From NCBI GenBank assembly GCA_047967505.1, contig CM106538.1: a DNA stretch of 64,000 bases; one strand, 5' to 3'. Positions 11,090 through 21,919 of the stretch are shown one piece after another; within the stretch, counting starts at the first letter, position 1, and every line of letters starts with the position of its first letter. The position numbers and the translations under genes are program-made. The notes under the pieces are model-generated. The model was not told where the DNA came from, searched no databases, and was given only the letters and a program-made list of their open reading frames with translations. This DNA is from Dipteris shenzhenensis. Its lineage: Eukaryota; Polypodiophyta; Polypodiopsida; Gleicheniales.

Positions 11090-11690
11090 ATAAATAGAGT
11101 AAGGGGGGAAATCCTAGCCTTATGCAAGTACAAGCGGAGCTTTGCCACTACTCTACACACACATTCTGTGCTACCTAAGTCCATGTTAGCATAGAGGAAA
11201 CAGACTCCCGAATCCATTTTATAAACCATCATCGAGTTATGGCTTATTGTGATGATCACAGAGTTGGGATGCCATGCGTGTAATCCAGTGGCTGTGGAAC
11301 TTGTGTCGTGCCAGTCGATCTTGCTGGTAAAGCCTTGGCACCATACAATTTTTGCTCTATTCCAAGGAGCCTGTATCTACCATTTGTTCAAACAGAGATA
11401 TGTGGCATGCTTCTAAGAAGATGACTCTTTGATAGAGTCATCTTGTAATCTGAGGATCGATCCGTTCATTGGGATTGAAACTGAGTGGAGGAAAATCGCA
11501 GTCGATGTGGATGGGGACCTCCAGAATGTATTCCAATGTTTTGCAGAAGATAGCACTTTGGCAAAGGATGCGGTTGGTGTTGCTGCGCATTATTTGCTCA
11601 TGCTATTGAAGTGCTTGGATCAGTGTGCCTTGGATATTCCATTGAGAAAAGAAGGGGGTAGGGGGGGGGATATGTATAGTTCAAAAGTGT
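11090..11690 (+). repeat. Dispersed repeat copy 1 (partner at 13650-14260)
   Basis: This stretch is related to 13650-14260 in the same direction. Shared landmarks are GGAGCTT..TTGC.ACTCTACACACACA at the start, TTCAAACA.A in the middle, and ATC.ATCC.TTCA.....TTGAAACTGAGTG near 11458. The end of copy 1 carries an open frame (11429-11764, including AVGVAAHYLLMLLKCLDQCALDIP) whose counterpart in copy 2 is broken by stops. I do not recognise the family. The two copies are separated by about 2 kb that includes a CA-linked hairpin repeat. Confidence 0.45.
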
Positions 11691-11697
11691 TGGTATG

Positions 11698-12440
11698 TCA
11701 CACACACACACACACACACTCAGAGGCCCACCCCACCATCCCAAAGGGTAAGACCACATGGTGAGGAGTAAGCCCACTATGTGGAACTTACTCCCCACCT
11801 AAAAATGTAGTAATTTATTTAAACCAAGAAAATAATAATTGAAAAGGATGTGCTTAGATAAGTGCTACGACAAGTGTCAATAATGGTTTAAAGGGAGGGG
11901 AAGCAATTGTAGAGTGACTACTCTCACCGAATTTTACTACAAAAGGAATCCATTGGTTCTACAAGTCAAATTTAATAGTTAGTATAAAAAATTAAGGGGA
12001 ATCACAAATGACTAAGAGTTATCCATACCAAATAATTTTCCAATGAGTACAAATTAATTGTATGGTACTAGCCTGACAAGGGCTAGTTGGAAAATTGAGG
12101 TATGTGTTTAGATTTAATAGTTCCATTAATAAGTGAACCATACGATTAATTTCGTCATTTGGATAATAAAGTTATATATGAGATAATTAAAAATTATTTG
12201 TGATAACTAACTTGAAAAAGTTAAACAAATTGAGAGTTTTCCTCCTTAATATAAAGTTTGCAAAAATTTTTGATAAAATTATTATTATTTAAATAAATTG
12301 AGTTTTTTAAAAAAAGATTTCAGGTCCACTTTCCTGCTACCATCCAAATAAACTATATTTTAGAATCGTATAGCTTAAATTAGGCAGACAAGTAATGCAT
12401 GTGCTCCCTAGCTTATTATTGCTTTATATAGGAATAAGAA
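11698..12440 (+). repeat. CA-linked hairpin repeat and its body, forward copy
   Basis: A short (CA) run (11701-11719) is followed by a hairpin-forming block at about 11747-11802 (CCACATGGTG / CACTATGTGG and GAGGAGTAAG / CTTACTCCCC), then by an AT-rich body. The hairpin block recurs inverted at about 51225-51285. The part of the body at about 12240-12430 (AAGTTTGCAAAAATTTTTGAT, GGTCCACTT.CCTG, ACCATCCAAA.AAACTA, AGACA.GTAATGCATG) recurs inverted at about 51600-51850 and 52140-52330. This is a repeat family I cannot name; it is non-coding and could be a MITE or a satellite-like unit. Confidence 0.5.
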
Positions 12441-13374
12441 GAACCCTGTAGATTCTAGAGTATAAAAGTGTAACGATTTCACAATTATAAAAGTGCTGTG
12501 TGCAAAATGTCCATACAAGAGTAGGTTCTTCCAAACCATTTGTCAAAAAATCATCAAACTTGAATAGCAAAGATTGCTTATGTCTTAAATGTTATAAAGC
12601 ATTTTATTCATTACTGAAGCACATGAAGGGGAAAGGTTGGTAGAGGTAGTCAAGGAGGACACACAACCTGTAGTAAGGTAACATGGGAAATGCAACGTGC
12701 AACAAGGTGGCAATGAAAATGCGATAGAGAGATAGGCGAGGAGTAAATGCAAAATACGACCACGTGCAAAGGAGGTGAAGAAGGGTTGGCCATGGAAGGA
12801 AGCATTGAGTATATAGATTCTAAAGGGAGTAGCTACGACAAAAAGGGCAAGCACGATGGAAACTAGCGGCTTGCAAAAGGAAGAGTCACGCTTGCAACAT
12901 AGGCTAGTCATGGAGCACAACGATGGTTTGAATGAAGCAAAAGAGAGTCACGTTAGCCACACCACGAAGCACAGTTGAATCACCCACAGCAAGATTGCCC
13001 ACCATGACTACTATGTTAAGCATACATACAAGGTCCTCACGTTGAGGAGCTGGCTAGAAAAAATGATTTCAACAACGATAAGTCACAGTAACCCAGAAGG
13101 GTAGAATAAGAGACAGCCATGAAGAGAATGAGACACATCGAACCAGGTCCAACTAGACATTGATAAAGAAAACTAGATTGAGAAGAGTGGAAGAAAATAC
13201 AAGGTGACTAAGTAGAATTCAAGGCTTTTACAAGGAAGAGCATATTGAGGAATCTTGCAAAGAATGTGCGATGGTGCATTGATCAACATAGTACCTATGA
13301 AGGGAAGGTGAGAGGGGTGGCCGTAAGATCTCCAGAGAGATTTATACATGTTGGTCTCTACACAATTTGTAGGT
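12441..13374. other. No recognisable feature
   Basis: Purine-leaning DNA with short frames on both strands. I see no domain, no repeat with a partner elsewhere in the window and no RNA gene. Confidence 0.4.
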
Positions 13375-13520
13375 ACCTCCAAGGGGAGACCTCATTTGTA
13401 GGGGACCTCTTGGATGAGAGTCCCTCCACATTTTGGGGAGACCTCTTGGGTCTCTACAAAAATTGGGGGAACCTCTTGAATCCCTACACTTTTTGGGGTG
13501 ACCTCAAAAAGTGTAGGTTT
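13375..13520 (+). repeat. Minisatellite, ~32-bp degenerate unit
   Basis: About four and a half copies of a unit of the form GGGGAGACCTCTTGG.TCTCTACA..TTT follow one another, each with several changes. The last copy contains an inverted partner (ACACTTTTTGGGGTGACC / CTCAAAAAGTGT) that could fold. Confidence 0.55.
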
Positions 13521-13649
13521 TTAGTATTTCTCTTTCTAGTTTTAGTATTTCTCTCTCTAGATCGTGATTTTGCAAGCATGAATGGATCATTTCTAGAGAG
13601 GATTTTGGCTATGCCCATCCTTTTAGATTCATCATACCATCTTTCAGAC

Positions 13650-14260
13650 TGAAGATATTACAAGGGGAGCTTCGTTGCTACTCTACACACACAATGATCT
13701 CATCTTTGTTGCTCTAGAGTGCACTTTTGGCCCTTCTTGCCACAGGTTTAACAACTCCCTCAGGCCAATTTGATTACCCATCCTCGGGTTACGGTTGAGT
13801 CTATAGATGATGTTGTGATGCGATAGTTTTTCCCCAATGAGTATAGTAAAGGTGGCATCGGTGAGATAGATGGATTGAGCTTATTGTTGATCTTTTCGTT
13901 GTAATCCATGAACACCATAGATCAATTGCTCAGTTTTTAAGAAGCCTGTGTCAACCATTTCTTCAAACAAATACACCTATCGCCCTTAAAGAGATATGGA
14001 TCTTTGAAAGAGGAAATTGCTTGTTTGCACATCTATCTATCCATTCAAGTTGAAACTGAGTGTGGGTAGATGGTCATCAATGGTGAGGGAAACCTCCAAG
14101 ATTATTGCTAGAGATTCAGTGTATTTGGTGCTTTCCTTGAGTGTTTTATCATAGCTACCTCACATCTGTGACGCATGCTTGTCCAAGGCTCTAATAAGTG
14201 TTTCTTGGCTTGTCCATTTGACCTTGGAGTATCTATTTATTAGGGGGCAATTTTTAGGAG
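13650..14260 (+). repeat. Dispersed repeat copy 2 (partner at 11090-11690)
   Basis: Diverged copy of the 11.1-kb repeat; see that entry for shared landmarks. No open frame remains here. Confidence 0.4.
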
Positions 14261-14969
14261 CATCTTCCTTGTTTGGATCATGCCAATTGGCATCCCACCG
14301 GTGGTGACAGGGTACCACATCAAATGTGGGAAAGGAAGATGGACCTTGTAAATGGACAAAGAGGTACTTTCCTTTGAGCTGTTTTGGTCTACGTCATGTA
14401 GTTGTGGCTCCAATTCGTCATTTATGTCTGGAGAGATTTGTGCTTGGAGAAGGTGTATGGAAATTCTAGAGAGATCCCATCCTCCTCTTAATTGCATATC
14501 TAGGAATTGCCTCCAAAATTAACCTATGGGATTACTAGGCATGGGAATCCTGTCTATATCCTCATCCAACTCCCATGTGAGTGTTTGATTAGGATTAGCT
14601 AAATTGTGAAGGTCATTGTTGGAATCATTGATGGCACTTTCCATTGGAGATTCAAATGAGATCTGAGGAATATGTGGTTGTGGGGGAGAGGAAGAGGTAG
14701 GGGCAAACATGAGGTGGCATAAGTAGTGAATTAGAGAAGGGGGAAGCACGGATGTGGGTGGGAAGTGGAGAGTAGGGCAAATGGATGTAGCGACTTGATA
14801 ATACTCGAGGTATAGAAGTGTTGCATTAGGTTTTAGTCATATGAGTTTGCATGCATGGAGAGACAAAAGACATTTTTCTCATCCTCATGCACATTGGAGT
14901 AATGCCCTAGGCACGAGTTGCAGACGCGAAGAGGTAGGGGACCAACAGCCCAATGCAGTGCGTCCATGG
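14261..14969 (-). other. Intergenic DNA with short minus-strand frames, target of E2
   Basis: Minus-strand frames of about 76, 85 and 67 codons occur but match no family I know. The last one (running to 14969) lies at the E2 insertion site, and its reading stays open into 22476 onward if E2 is removed; see findings. Otherwise nothing is recognised. Confidence 0.3.
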
Positions 14970-15226
14970 TGACAAAATATGAAGAGGGGAGAGGAGAAGA
15001 GTGGAGATGAGGAGAGAGCGCACAGCTAGAGAGCACACCACAAATGACTAAATGTACACTAGATTTAGTTGAAAAAATAGAATATATACAAACCCTTTTA
15101 GGGTTAGGGTTAGGGGATCTAACCCTTTCCTTTATAGCACTCTATAAGGTTAGTGGTATGCACATATGATCACGTGATGGTGCTATGCACACATGATCAC
15201 ATGATGTTGAGCATGAACTCTCAACA
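14970..15226 (-). repeat. E2 3' LTR
   Basis: 257 bp. On the minus strand it begins TGTTGAGAG and ends TTTGTCA. It contains a TATAAAGG box (minus strand), a CACGTG G-box and telomere-like GGGTTAGGGTTAGGG. Confidence 0.94.
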
Positions 15227-15238
15227 CCTTCCCTCAAG
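15227..15238 (-). promoter_or_regulatory. E2 polypurine tract
   Basis: Minus-strand CTTGAGGGAAGG abuts the 3' LTR. E3 has CTTGAGGGAAGA in the same place. Confidence 0.75.
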
Positions 15239-15314
15239 ATCAATATCATGAAGTAGGCCTTCCCTCAAGATGATGATTCTGGGGAATCGAAGAAGGACTG
15301 AGCATTACATTCCA

Positions 15315-15956
15315 TCACACCCCTTTAATGGGAATGTCCTTCCTCTGTGTCAAACCAAGAGCTAGTCGGTGTTTCTCGAATAGCTCTTTACCGAGTGGTT
15401 TGGTAAAGATGTATGCAACATTTTCTTTGCTATCACAATGCTGCAATGTGATGTCACCAAATAACACCCTTTCTCTGATGAAGTGCTCTTTGACATCAAT
15501 GTGCTTTGTCCTGGAGTGATATACTAGATTTTTGGCCAATGCTTGAGCTGATTGATTATCACAGTATATTGTTGTTGGCTTTGACTCATCAAAGTAATCT
15601 ATTTTTGACAATAGTCTTCTGAGCCATATAGCCTCACATGCACTTGTAGTGAGTGCTCTATATTCTGCTTCAGTCGAAGACAAAGAAACAATTGGCTGTT
15701 TGTTTGAAAACCATGATATAGCACCTTGACCAAGGAAAAATGCATATCCCTGTGTCGATCTCCTAGTCTCATGATCTCCGGCATAGTCACTGTCAGTATA
15801 TCCATGCAACCATGGATGACTTCCTCTATATTCTATCCCAAAGTGTCTTGTACCTTCATGTATCTTAAGACTCTTTTGGCTGCATTCCAATGAGACTGTT
15901 TTGGATTTGCCATAAACTGTGCTAGTGAGCTTACTGCATAACAAATATCTGGCCAT
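15315..15956 (-). pseudogene. E2 RNase H
   Basis: Minus-strand frame with copia RNase H landmarks in order: DSDYAGDHETRRSTQGYAF, SLSSTEAEYRALT, TIYCDNQSAQALAKN, HSRTKHIDVKEHFIRE, and IFTKPLGKELFEKH near the end. The acidic active-site residues are present. It is separated from RT by a small indel near 15850, where E3 reads RYIRGTRQFGIEY without a break. It ends about 90 bp before the 3' LTR, as usual for copia. Confidence 0.85.
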
Positions 15957-16549
15957 GTGATTGTTAGATATATAAGAGATCCGATGAGCTGCCTGTAGTA
16001 TCTGTCATTGACTGTAGGCTTTTCTGAATCTTTAGTAAGTTTCAAACTCTGTTCCTTGGGAGTGGCTACAATCTTGCAATCTACCATATGAAACTTCTTC
16101 AGGAGACTGTCAACATACTTGAGCTGACTCATGAATGTGCTATCTAAATCTCTCCAGAACTCAATTCCAAGACAATAGTGCATAAGTCCAAGATCTTTCA
16201 TGTCGAACTCTGCAGATAAGTCTTGTTTCAATTTTCTAATGAAGCTATCCTTGCTTCCTGTCACAATCAGATCATCTACATACAAAAGTGCAATAATAAT
16301 GTCTTCCCCTTGAACTTTGTAGTAGAGAGTATGAGCTGCATTGGATTTCATGTATCCTAGATCATCAAAATACTTGTTAATTCTGCTGTACCAACTTCTG
16401 GGTGCTTGTTTTAAGCTATAGAGACTTTTCTTGAGATGGCAAACCTTTTTCTCCTTTCTTGGTTCAACATAACCTGCTGGTTGTTGCATGTAGACTTCCT
16501 CGTCTAGATAACCATTGAGAAATGCATTCTTAACATCAAGCTGATACAA
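15833..16549 (-). pseudogene. E2 reverse transcriptase, catalytic part
   Basis: Minus-strand frame beginning at motif A (YQLDVKNAFLNG, Asp intact), then the box SLKQAPRSWYSR, YVDDLIVTG (both catalytic Asp present, about 16270), FDMKDLGLMHYCLGIE and LIYLTITWPDICYAV. The RT core looks chemically intact, unlike E1, E3 and E4. It is isolated from the upstream polyprotein by TAG stops at 16681-16683 and 16909-16911. Confidence 0.85.
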
Positions 16550-17481
16550 ATTCCATATGTGAGTGTCACTAGTGATATCAAGAACCGTATGGAATCCATC
16601 TTTGCTACTAGAGCATAAGTCTCATCATAGTCTTGATATTGTTGTGCAAATCCTTTCGCAACTAATCTGGCTTTATATCTCTAAATACTGCCATCTGGAT
16701 TGTACTTTACTTTGTATACCCATTTGTTGGCTATGGCCTTCTTTCCTAGTGGAAGGTCGCATAATTCCCAAGTGTTATTTTTATAGAAAGTATCCATTTC
16801 TTCATTCATAGCAGTTTGCCATTCTGGCTTGTCTACTCAATCTTCGAAGTACACTGGCTCTTCTGTAGCCATGATGGTAGTCATAAGAGCATAGTTGGTG
16901 GTTTCCACCTAAATTGCTTTGCCTTTTTGAGCATATGTCAATCTAGCTGGAGGTCTGCTTTCCCTGGTAGACCGTCTGAGCTGCTGTGCCTCTGCTTGGG
17001 GTGTTGCTGGAAATTCTTGCTCTTCTTCATCAACCTGTTCTATAGATGACTGTGAAGTCGATGCTTCTATATCCTGTGTAGGTGAGGTTTTCCATTCTGA
17101 TTCCTCATCAAAGATTGCATCTCTGGAGATAATGACTTTGTGGTTGATGGGATCATACAATTTGTATGCTTTGCTTTCTTCACTGTAGCCAACCATGATG
17201 CATTTGCGTCACTTCGCATCCAATTTCCTGCGATGATCATCATGTATGTGAGCATATGCTATGCAACCAAATATGCAGAGATGCCCAATGCGTGGCTTGT
17301 GTCCAGTGAATGCTTCATAAGGAGTCATACCTTGTATCGGTTCGGTAGGAAGCCGATTAAGCAAGTAGTTTGCTGTAGCTATTGCTTCTACCCAATACTG
17401 ATTTGGAAGATGTTTTTAATTAAGCATTGCTCTAGCACTGTCTGCTAAAGTCCCATTCTTCCTTTCAGCTCTTGCATTCTA
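16550..17481 (-). pseudogene. E2 integrase C-terminus to RT entry region
   Basis: This holds the copia linker (VGYSEESKAYKLYDP, ISRDAIFDEESEW, LRRSTRESRPPARLTY) and the RT entry (NNTWELCDLP, WVYKVKYN, KARLVAKGFAQQY). Stops read on the minus strand at 17479-17481, 16909-16911 and 16681-16683 are all TAG. E3 has CAG at the last two; at the first, E3 also carries TAG. The frame is otherwise readable across the gaps, so it decayed mainly by point changes. Confidence 0.75.
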
Positions 17482-18063
17482 CTGAGGAGTATCTGCACAT
17501 GTGAATTGCCTTTGAATGCCGTGATTTTTGCAAAAGTTCATGAATGCTGAAGACATGTATTCACCTCCTCTGTCTGATCTCATGACCTTGATCTTTCTGC
17601 CTATTTGGTTTTCTACCATGGCTTTGAATTTTTGAAATCTGGAAAACACTTCAGATTTCTCTTTCAAAAAATAGACCCAACAATATCTACTGTAGTCGTA
17701 GATGAAGGTCAAGTAATAAAGTGAACCATTGATGCTTCGGGTCTGGGCATAACCCCATACATCTGTATGAATCAAATCAAGAATACCTCGTGCACGAGAG
17801 GTACTTCTGACAAAGTTGGTTCGCTTTTGTTTGTGGAAGTAGCATGCTTCGCAAACCTTTCCAAGAAACTGTAGCTTCAGAATCCCAATTGCCATATTCT
17901 GATTCCTGAGATCTAACAAGCACTTGAAGTTGACATGACCATATCTCTTGTGCCATTTGGCAGATAGTGGCATCTGTTGCATTGGAGCTGACATGGCATG
18001 CTTATCTGGTACTGTAGCTAGCATTCTATATAAGCATCCTTCCTTGACACCACTAGCTGACAT
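17479..18063 (-). pseudogene. E2 integrase zinc finger and core
   Basis: Minus-strand frame showing the HHCC finger (WHKRYGHVN ... CEACYFHKQ) and the integrase core with D in HTDVWGY and D in VMRSDRGGEYMSSAF. The frame ends in ADTPQ followed by TAG, where the family normally continues to the catalytic Glu in NG.AERK. The second Gln of that pair is thus a stop in E2, E3 and E5. FIYDYSRY has Tyr in place of the usual first Asp of FIDDYSRY, which is not the catalytic residue. Confidence 0.82.
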
Positions 18064-19567
18064 CTTTTAGATTTGTCTCTGATAGTGCATTCATCACCAT
18101 CGAAAATGACTTTGTAGTTGTGTTCCATCATTTGACCTACTGACAAAAGGTCTTGCTGAGCTTCGGAACATAGAGCACATCTTTGACTAATCCTTTTGTA
18201 CCAGTGAAATTGTTCATAGGGATAACACCTGTCCCTTGAACCGCATTCGGTGTATTGTCTGCTGTGTAGATGACATTTTTCTGTCCTTCTAATGGTTTCA
18301 TCTCTGTGAACCATTCTTGATGATTTGTCATATGAGATGATGCACCGCTGTCGATGTACCAAGGATCCTATTCCACTTGGTTGACTTGATAGCTGAAATC
18401 CTCTTTGGGATTGAAATCAGTGTCTAGGTGCATTGTATCAGTCTGATGCGATTCCTCGCTTGCAAAAAACATATTTCCATGTTCATTTACAAAATGACTG
18501 ACTAGAATGTCCACCACAATGATTTCCTGTACCTCGAGAATTCCCGCGATTACTGCTAGATTGACCGCCTTGGTTGTATTGCTTCTTGCAACAATCTGTT
18601 TCATAGTGTCCAAACTTGTGGCAGTAGTTGCACTGGATGTTTGACACATTGGTGGATGCATTCCCTCGTCCTTGAAATCTTCCTCAATTGGAATGATTTC
18701 CTCTTTGCTGATTATGATGTTGTTGAGGATGATGTTGATGCTGATGCTGATTGTGACTTTGATTTTGTTGATGATGACCACTTTTTTGGTGTGATCTACC
18801 TCTATTTCTGCCTTTGCCTCTGCTTCTATCTGAAGCTGTGAATGCCTGATCATTAGAATGACCTTTATGTGCTTGAATGGCTTGAGCCCTAAGTTCTTCA
18901 CCAAGTAGAACTGACTGAAGTTCTTCCAGTGTCGGAATTTGCCATTGGATGGCAATACTCTGGACTAGATTCTCATATCCCTCTCCTAGTCCATTCAGGA
19001 TTACTTGAACCATTTTTGTGGGGTTCATAGTTTCTCCTGCTGCTGCAAGTTGATTGTTGTAGTCTTTGATGCGGAGTACATAAGCATGACCGGTTTCACT
19101 GTTGTTGCAAAAACTCTGGTTGATCTGGTTTCTCACGGTGAGAATCCTGGATGTGTTCTTGGACTCGTAGAGAGCTGCGAACATATCCCATGCTTCTTTC
19201 AACGTCTTGACTGTGTTGAGCTGTCCTAGCATGACATCTTGCACATTTCGCTTGATCAGGTGATAGGCATACTTGTCTTTCTTATCCCATTTTTTGCTTG
19301 AGCTCGGGCAATGGCAAGATCTGCTACTGGTGTGGAAACTATTTGTGTAGATGCAGATCCCGTTGTAGATTCCGTTGCTGGTGTTGAGACAACAGATGGA
19401 GTAGAGCTACTGGTGGCTAGATTGTCCAATGGTCTAGGTGTAGACCCATCGACGTACTCCCATTTGTCCTGAAGCACAAGAATGGTCTCCATTCGGTATT
19501 TCCATGTACCGTAATTGGAGTTGTCTAACTTAGCAGATGCCTCCAGATTGAGGTTACTAGTCGACAT
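18064..19567 (-). pseudogene. E2 Gag, zinc knuckle and protease
   Basis: Gag starts at minus-strand ATG 19565-19567 (MSTSNLNLEASAKLDNSNYG) and reads to a break near 19256, then from 19244 to 18684 (LKEAWDMFAALYESKN, LNGLGEGYENLV, ELQSVLLGEELR and a His/Gln-rich tail). The knuckle CNYCHKFGHYETDC lies at about 18590-18632 in another frame. The protease site WYIDSGASSHMTNH (about 18315-18362) follows a TAG at 18368-18370 where E3 has CAG. Thus Gag is interrupted by two frame changes and one stop. E3 keeps some of these parts in frame. Confidence 0.8.
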
Positions 19568-20339
19568 GGTGCAAGAAATGTACTCAAAAGTGTCGTGAAG
19601 ATCTCTGTATGAATCAACTGCAAATACACTGAATATGCTAAGTGAAATCTCTGTACCGTCACTGAAGATAGAACTGCAATATATAAAATCTGATCTGTAT
19701 TACAAGGCTTGTGGCAATGATGCTAGGAATAGCCAAGAGGCTTTACAAGGCTGAAATGATGTGCACGATGCCGTGAGATAGCCAAATAGGCTTTACAATG
19801 GTGGCATGTGTGTGTGAAATTAAATGCTATCTGCCCACTGAATCAATCTGCAATGCCTCTGTACTCTGAAGTCTGCTCACTAAACTAATGAACGTAAGGT
19901 TTCAGGTAATGTAATGATGTGAAACCGTATGTGAGCATATGGATTCGAGTAGGTACTAGTCGAGAATTTCGGGCATAGCTTAGATTGGCAACTTGGGGAA
20001 ATTCAAAGCGTCCCCTCTATGGCGATCTAGTCTACTCTCATCTAGATCTAAACCAACTGTCGATCGATGAAAGAACATCAAATAAATCCTTTTCTTTTGT
20101 TTTTTTAAAGTGCTGGGTCAGATGCGTCGATGTAGAGGCAAACGTGCGTGAAGGAATTGGTTTTGTCGGCAAGGCTCAAATGTGAGTGTAACTTGCACCA
20201 AAATGTGTGCATGATGTGACGAGCGCGTAGAGCACGAAAAAACGAGTGACTTTCCTTTTTGGAACGCCTTCAAATTCTTCCTGGATCAAGCGATATGACT
20301 TGATCTAGGTGGAGGGGCAAAAGGAGTGCAAATGGTGCT

Positions 20340-20750
20340 CAATGATGATGTGTCACTGAGTCACATGCAGTGATGATGTGGCACTGTGCTTAGCAAGAGG
20401 TGTGCTAGTGAAGCCTTGTGCTGAGGTGGCAGGAGTGGTCACATGAAGTGCCTGTGGAGCACTGTGTGTGCCTGCAGAGGTCAGTGCTGATTGGACAGCT
20501 GAGGTGGCACTGCTGAGGTGGCAGAGGTGACGTGGTAGTGATGATGTGGCTTGATGACATGGTTTGATGATGTGGCCTGATGACATGGTACCAATGACAT
20601 GGCCTAATGATGTGGCACAGGTGATGTGGCTATCGATGATGATGTGGCAGTCATTAATGATGTGGCAACTAAGCTGGCAGTGATGATGTGGCAGTGATGA
20701 TGTGTCTTGATGGATAAGATGATGTGGCACTTGATGGTGACATGGCAGAT
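20340..20750 (-). repeat. GATGATGTGGCA minisatellite in E2 leader
   Basis: More than a dozen degenerate repeats of TGATGATGTGGCA and GAGGTGGCA type, shown here on the plus strand. The same array, with different copy arrangement, is in the E3 leader at 28672-29085. Unit length varies from about 9 to 18 bp. It lies just gag-side of the cargo slot in both elements. Confidence 0.75.
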
Positions 20751-20964
20751 AAGGTCTGCCATGTGGCTAACTGTGGATCAACCAGTTAACCCAAGGTCAT
20801 CTTCAGCGGACCCTAGTTCTATCCTATCTGCCACATGTCTGACTGCTGGAGTCTGCTGATGTGGTAGACGAAATGCCACATGGCCTCGACAGCAAGATGA
20901 CATGGCTTGTTAGAATCTCCTAGATGCTGATGAAATCTTTGAGATTTCGTTGTCTTCTCCGAAG

Positions 20965-21783
20965 CTAGAGCCGTTGTTGGTTGGACGTGCGTTGTTGTGC
21001 ATGGGCACTTTGAGGAGCCACGCTGGAGTTGGCTATGAAGCTTGTCTGTGCACGGAGGAGCCGACGTCGTGAGAGCAGCGCATTAGGTGAGTTGTTCGTT
21101 GGTTGAGTAGCCACATGGGCTCTAACGGATGGCGTTGTGTTGGAAAGGGAGCTTGTTGGTGATCGGACGTTGTTGCATGAGATGAGGGAGCTGCCTCTCA
21201 TTCGGAGGTTTGCGTAGAGCTTGTGGGCTAGCTGTGAGGAGACGCTTGCTATTGAAGGCCCGTGAGCACCTTCGTGAACTGGGCTCATTGGAGTCGGCTC
21301 GTAGGAGCATTGTAGTTGCACTGCCTTGTCGCCCGTGATCGTTGAAGGCTCTGAGGGGCTAAGCGAGTCGTTGAAGATTCCGTCGGAGGCTATAGCCCGT
21401 GAGCGAGTCGGTGGTGCTGGGCTTGTAGGAGTTGTAGGTAATGCTCGTAGCTTTGGCGCTATTTGCTGGAGCAGGCCCGTTGGCTCTGGTAGGCCAAATC
21501 CTCCTCCTCCCTCGCTGGCCAAATCTCCCTCAAACCCCAAAATGAGCTCGCTTCCAAGATCGGTAGCCTCGGTGAAGCCCATATCTCCATGAGAAAATCC
21601 ATCTCCAAGGTCTCTGATAGCCCCTAATATGGCCTTGACCGCGTGAAATACCTCGGCCCCTTCTCTGGTGAGGCCCCTAGCTACCTCACTGGTGAGTTCC
21701 CCGGTGACTATGGCTGGGACACCACTGGGCTCTCTGCTAACCCCGAGACCTTTGCCAAGAATCATGAGCTTGAGGTCATCCAC
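20965..21783 (-). other. 272-codon sense-strand frame across the E2 cargo
   Basis: An uninterrupted minus-strand frame, in the sense direction of the element, runs across the cargo slot and is antisense to the LHCB fragment. It has no recognisable domain, and E3 has no equivalent. High GC and the constraint from LHCB codons on the other strand could keep it open by chance. Its product, if any, would be chimeric and new. Confidence 0.3.
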
Positions 21784-21919
21784 TGCAGATGGGCTATGCT
21801 CGGAGCTTTGGGCTGTGTCACCCCTGAGCTTCTGTCCAAGAATGGAGTCAAGTTTGGCGAGGCTGTGTGGTTCAAGGCTGGTGCCCAGATCTTTGCTGAA
21901 GGCGGGCTTGACTACCTCG
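21490..21919 (+). pseudogene. LHCB: Captured LHCB (chlorophyll a/b-binding protein) gene fragment
   Basis: Plus-strand frame matching the N-terminal half of a light-harvesting complex II protein. It begins within the Ser-rich transit peptide (SSSSSLAGQ), continues through a basic ISMRKS-type segment, and reaches the mature part: [25 protein letters not shown], the first chlorophyll-binding helix with [16 protein letters not shown], then [12 protein letters not shown] and EGGLDYLG. That is about 143 of the roughly 265 residues of the family. One in-frame TAA (21625-21627) replaces the Trp codon of the usual WYG.DR. Homology stops at G|GTAAAG (21919-21925), which looks like an exon end followed by a splice donor, suggesting genomic rather than mRNA origin. 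It is antisense to element E2. It is not functional. Confidence 0.9.

Noticed and set aside
20353-20730. 125-codon minus-strand frame rich in His and Ser
   Set aside because: Translation of the GATGATGTGGCA minisatellite; the E3 copy does not keep it.
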